21,276 nucleotides of DNA from Rhizomucor pusillus (Eukaryota > Mucoromycota > Mucoromycetes > Mucorales > Lichtheimiaceae), in NCBI GenBank assembly GCA_900175165.2, contig FWWN02000413.1, positions 1 through 21,276 of the forward strand, read 5' to 3'. Each line of letters opens with the position of its first letter. Position 1 is the stretch's first letter. The notes under the pieces were generated by a model, which made no database searches, was not told where the DNA came from, and saw only the letters and a program-made list of their open reading frames with translations. Below, in pieces: positions 17,640-21,276 of this stretch. The translations under genes were made by a program, and so were the position numbers.

Positions 17640-18831
17640 TTAGTCAAGGAAACGCCATTTGACATCCAAGACACCAATGTCATATTCGCCAAGCTTGCCA
17701 AAAGCGCTGTAAAAAGACATGTTAGTATCACGAGTACAGGGTTGGAAGAACGACAATTAACTTACTCAGGCGATAAGTCTGTGGTGCAACAAACAACAAA
17801 AAAGGTGCATGAAGTTAGTATCCAGGCAACTGATGAGTGAACGAGGCAGATCATTGCTTACCTAGATGGCCATCGTCGCAGGGAGGGCAGGCATCCGCAA
17901 CAGTAACCGTGATGGAGTTACCCTTGGGGCCGATAATCTCAATCTTCTTGTTGCAGTACTTGCTTACGGAGTCCATGTTTCCATAGAGACCCGGTCTGTT
18001 GCCACGGTAAAGTAAATAAACTTTCTCACGCTACATTGATGGATAAACAATAACATACCCTAATGCAGCAATCATCGTCTCCTTGTCGTTCTCGCAAGCG
18101 CCATTATCGGGTGTGAAGAAAGTGACTTCACCGGTGACCCAGTTAGCGTCATCATCGTCGTCGTCATCCGACGAGTGCGTAGGCTTAGCCTTCTTGGTGG
18201 TTGTTGTGGTGGTCGTGGTTGGCTTATGCGTCGTACGATGGTGAGTGGTAGTGGTAGTGGTCGTTGTGGTAGTCGACTCAGTCGTGTGATGGGTTGTAGT
18301 AGCACGATGGTGACTAGTCGTCGTCGTGGTAGTAGTGGTGTGATGGTGATGAGCCTCTATGGTCTTTGTAGGCGTAGGAGTAGTGGACGACGAAGGTGTT
18401 TCGAGGGACATGAAACATTCAATGGTTGTTCGGTTGTCGACAACAGGCAGGTTGAAATCGACCTTGTCTGTAGCATTGATAGCGTGGGCCCAGCCTCGAA
18501 TAGAGACATTGCACACCTTGCCACGCTGGATCTCATTGTTTACATCCCTGAAACTAATTAATCGTTTCGAGTACACCGTGAAAAAGCTGACATCACGCTT
18601 TGTGACATTGGGGGCAAAGCAATCATAGTTAGAGTTGTTTGCAACACCGGTAAATGCAACGTGCGAAGCATTAGCATCAATTGTAGCATGTACAATAATG
18701 CTGGAGCAATTGGCATGGATTTCCGTCAGGTCTTCCGAACGGTCGTGCTCGTGAGTTTCAGCAGCAGCATTTGCACAGCAAATGAGGAGCAACAAACTCA
18801 AAAGGAAAGGAAGTATAAGAGAAGAACGCAT
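17640..18831 (-). CDS. secreted double-psi beta-barrel (expansin/RlpA-like) protein
   Basis: Four exons (18831-18059, 17995-17862, 17778-17766, 17706-17640) encode 328 residues. A signal peptide (about 1-23) is followed by a domain at 25-145 that I do not recognise, with four cysteines (42, 71, 107, 139) and seven N-glycosylation sequons (N41, N54, N65, N75, N108, N119, N133). A Thr/His/Ser-rich linker (150-220) and an acidic run of seven Asp lead to the C-terminal barrel (about 231-328). There GEVTFFTPDNGAC, VADACPPC and DLSPDAFGKLG match the double-psi beta-barrel of expansins, barwins and RlpA-like proteins. Such proteins act on or bind cell-wall polysaccharide; no catalytic role is proven here. 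The third exon is only 13 nt. ATG at 18831 is the first in-frame ATG before the signal peptide. Confidence 0.85.
18187..18384 (-). repeat. Thr/His codon repeat region
   Basis: Degenerate tandem repeats of Thr codons (mainly ACC/ACT/ACG on the minus strand) interspersed with His pairs encode the linker of the secreted DPBB protein. The tract resembles O-glycosylated linkers of fungal wall proteins and is a likely site of length change. Confidence 0.7.
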
Positions 18832-20570
18832 TGTACCAGACAATGGTTATAGAGTGTATGGGATGGGGTTGAAGAATAATGTGGGTAAGGAAAGGCGTCC
18901 GGGATGGATGGGTTCGTCTCTTTTATTGTTCCTTTGATTCCAATCTCCACTTTAACTCACGTATCACCATTCGCCTGAAAAAAGCAACTGCACTTCATTA
19001 AAAACGGCTAAAAGAATTCTATTGTTCCACCATGCGACGCACTCTCTCTCTGTATATGATTCTGGTGGCGATAGAGACACAAATTCTGGAGATTTGATGC
19101 GGGTCAGTTCTCCTTTTTCCCTTGTTTTTTTTTCTCGTTCCAGATACACGGTTTCCACTTTCAATTGGGGTCCAATTTGGCATCAATTGAATGCATACAG
19201 ATAGTAACGGCTACTTTTACCCGTAATACGATAGGGCAAGCAGCCACGTTCTACAAATGTTAAAATGCCTGCTTGGTAACATTTTTCTGCTTTGTGTGGA
19301 AACAGAAATTTTGTACAACCACAAATTATTGAATTCGGTGACAGCTTGGTCAGGGCGCCCCCCAACGAGTTCTCGAACCTTTTGTACCCCAATGACAGCG
19401 TTGTACCGTGATACGCTTTCACTATTGCGGTTTTTTTTTGGTCTCCTAGTGCGACTTAAAAATTCCGACTAATTCGTAACTTGGTTGGGATGATGCGAGT
19501 CCAAAATTGTCAATACGATTTTTGCCAATTCATCTTCTTGCAACTCTAATGCCAAAGCAAAAATTCTATTACGCTTTACAATTATCACAGTGCACTTTAA
19601 GAGATGCTTAATGCTAACCATAGAGGGTCAAATTCTTGGCAAAAGTATAGATGTAAGTATGAGTGTGTTTTGGAAGCTAGTTCATTCATCATCTTTCTTT
19701 CCTATGAGTAATACTGTATTTTACATTACCTACCAACTGTTGAATCCATACGTGATATAATCGATGAGGACGATACAGTTCAACAAAACGAAGTCAGAAA
19801 TGATAGTCATTGAAGGCGCTCCAAGTATAGCTGCACCGAAATAATGTGCACGACTACCAGTATGTGAAGCTGAAGGTGGACTTTCGGCACAGCAGCACCA
19901 TGCTCGGGCAAAAATCCAAAATCAGGGAGCGGTCGTACGACGACAGGCTTTTATATCCAGCAACAAGGGCGTCATTGCTGAAGAAAGACGGTGGTAAGGG
20001 CGTTTTAGCTCCATTGGCACCACAACTGTATACTTTCCTTCATTCCGAAAACTCCTTTCACCTGGCATCCAAGGAAAGAGTAACCTCCTCCGGACCGCGC
20101 AAATAACTATCGGTTTGATAATCCAAGCGAGTCCGTCGTCCCAGCCAACATTATTTACAGTAAACAGATTTCCTACCACCGCTTATTCGAACGACTTGCT
20201 ACTTCGTTCTGACGCGTCTTTAGACGCAACCAGATATCGGCCCCTCCGGCTTCGACCCAGCCAGCATTCGACCAACCAACAACTGCAATCATCTTGCTGG
20301 AGGCGGAAATTGACGACCTGCCCTTCCGTCCATTTCTTTTAAGTTTCCGACGTGCGAAGCGAAATCCATGAGCATGAAAGCAGTCATCCACCGCTTACGA
20401 GCAGCGATTCGGACCAGGGAAGGCCATATCAAACGACGCAGGATCGGCTGATGATCCAAGAATTTATACTCTCGACATCTATACCTTCTTTGCTACCGAC
20501 TTGTGCCAACTGTATTTCTAAGAAGACAGGAGACTCCACCGTGAAATTGAAAATATATATTTTATGGTTA

Positions 20571-20588
20571 GTTTAAATTGATTTAAAC
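20571..20588. repeat. 7-bp inverted repeat, AT-rich
   Basis: GTTTAAA and TTTAAAC flank TTGA. The flanking AT-rich sequence extends the pairing imperfectly (TATATATTTTAT on the left against AGAATATATG on the right, with an offset). Confidence 0.45.
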
Positions 20589-20618
20589 ATAGAATATATG
20601 TTTTTATAAGATATGCTT

Positions 20619-20638
20619 CATCGACTCTGTGGTCGATG
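20619..20638. repeat. 7-bp inverted repeat, 6-nt loop
   Basis: CATCGAC and GTCGATG flank TCTGTG, a perfect stem with a small loop. It lies about 260 nt beyond the stop codon of the TnpB/Fanzor-like relic, on the side where such elements carry their transposon end. Confidence 0.45.
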
Positions 20639-20819
20639 GAATGGTATCCACATAAGTTGTAATTTTGACATGCTGATTTTTGCTGAGCTCTGAAGATTTG
20701 ATTCATGCTGAATTGCGACACAGATATTGTAGTTTTCTTTACTGCTGCTAGTTAAAAAAGTGGTCTAAGCTATTTGCACCACCATTAGCTATCAGAATAT
20801 TATAGCACCCAAATTTTTT

Positions 20820-20831
20820 CCTCTCGAGAGG
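20820..20831. repeat. 12-bp perfect palindrome CCTCTCGAGAGG
   Basis: A perfect palindrome next to a run of T on the plus strand (A on the minus strand), about 65 nt beyond the stop of the TnpB/Fanzor-like relic. It might mark an element end or be chance. Confidence 0.4.
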
Positions 20832-20895
20832 CTACGGTCAGTAACTAGCCTAATTCTGCCGCAACCAAGTTGAAATTTTTGAGTGAGACTGAATC

Positions 20896-21276
20896 TCATG
20901 TCTTACTTCCTCCACGGCGGAAGCATGGAAGAGGTTGGTTATCATCTGATAGCGCTCTTGAAACACCACTAAGCGCGATATTGGAAGCTGCGGCAGCGTC
21001 TCTGCTACAAGTGGTATGTCGTACTATGCCAGAAAGACATCTTGGCCTTGACTTTGACGAATTTACCGTCCCGACGATACTTGTGGATCTGGATCCTCTT
21101 GAAGCAATATCCGCATGTCTTTGTTGTATTGTATTCATCGATGGTGTACAATTTGTCTGGCTCAGGTGCCTTGAAGGTTTGTCTGAGCTTTTAAAACTTC
21201 CACTACATGCATGACCTTAGACTCTGCTGTTTACGGGTTCCCAGTTACCGAGGAAATGGATGACTGAGGTCTTCTT
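20896..21276 (-). pseudogene. TnpB/Fanzor-like RNA-guided nuclease, decayed C-terminus
   Basis: Reading leftward from the window edge, the pieces of the C-terminal end of a TnpB/Fanzor-type (OrfB zinc-ribbon) protein appear in order. HFLGNW is at 21241-21258, then TIDEYNTTKTCGYCFKR with the first zinc knuckle CGYC (21104-21115), then SRDAAAASNIALSGVSR, the typical RuvC-III end with its catalytic Asp (20998-21006 encodes SRD). The frame ends at TGA 20898-20896. The coding is broken. TAA (21217-21219) interrupts the first piece, and the zinc-knuckle piece is in a different frame from the parts before and after it, implying two compensating indels between about 21190 and 21060. The second zinc knuckle appears damaged. 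The rest of the protein lies outside the window. Family assignment rests on motif order and spacing, without a search. Confidence 0.6.

Larger units (their letters stand above)
18832..20895. other. gene-poor region, no supported gene
   Basis: The left end holds the DPBB promoter (a CAATAAAAG TATA-like stretch on the minus strand near 18925). The rest has only short frames without motifs or consistent splice partners, including plus-strand frames at 19846-20106 and 20352-20576 that I cannot assign. Several inverted repeats occur near the right side. Composition and broken frames suggest decayed repetitive DNA. Confidence 0.5.

Noticed and set aside
18187..18384. Repeat tract as a CRISPR-like or satellite array
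   Set aside because: The periodicity is that of Thr/His codons in an open frame, with no unique spacers.
18832..18843. Upstream start for the DPBB protein at 18843
   Set aside because: The codon there is TTG. The first ATG is at 18831 and directly precedes a normal signal peptide.
19355..19400. tRNA-like B box (GGTTCGAGAAC on the minus strand)
   Set aside because: No A box, acceptor stem or anticodon arm could be built around it.
19846..20576. Plus-strand frames as a hidden gene or transposase
   Set aside because: The frames at 19846-20106, 20115-20342 and 20352-20576 do not join through credible introns and show no recognisable motif.
20870..21214. 114-codon plus-strand open frame
   Set aside because: It is antisense to the TnpB/Fanzor-like motifs, which explain the sequence better; it also starts with TTG.

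Overview
The window looks like nuclear DNA of a filamentous fungus, most probably an early-diverging one (Mucoromycota). The genes are interrupted by many short introns (mostly 49-83 nt) with GTAAGT-like donors. The proteins are fungal in type: a secreted GH28 pectinase, a Pub1/TIA-1 RNA-binding protein, retromer Vps29, a PPR mitochondrial protein and a secreted double-psi beta-barrel protein. The relic at the right edge resembles a TnpB/Fanzor-type family common in Mucorales. No taxon-specific marker settles the species; this is an inference.

Layout. Positions 1-2660 are gene-poor, with one weak spliced gene or relic on the minus strand (1721-2296) and one unexplained open frame (958-1617). 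A five-exon GH28 polygalacturonase lies on the minus strand (2680-4071). After about 1 kb of non-coding DNA there is a two-exon gene for a serine-rich protein with two hydrophobic helices (minus, 5061-6414). It is divergent from a six-exon AMPK-related protein kinase (plus, 7732-10529), with 1.3 kb between them.

From the kinase onward the genes strictly alternate in strand: kinase (+), VPS29 (-, 10737-11493), four-helix membrane protein (+, 12253-12836), PUB1/TIA-1 (-, 13196-14807), PPR protein (+, 15000-17331) and secreted DPBB protein (-, 17640-18831). Neighbours share short convergent 3' regions (about 200-360 bp) and shared divergent promoters. The tightest, 192 bp between PUB1 and the PPR gene, carries an 18-bp near-perfect palindrome.

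Positions 18832-20895 hold no gene I can support, only short inverted repeats. The last 380 bp are the decayed C-terminal end of a TnpB/Fanzor-like protein on the minus strand, running off the window.

The genes do not form a pathway. They are unlinked housekeeping functions (endosomal sorting, mRNA binding, mitochondrial RNA, kinase signalling) plus two secreted proteins. The most unusual items are the Fanzor-like relic with nearby hairpins, a 13-nt internal micro-exon in the DPBB gene, a GC-AG intron inside RRM3 of PUB1, tiny first coding exons in two genes, and the unknown N-terminal domain of the DPBB protein. All exon boundaries were worked out by eye from splice signals and reading frame.
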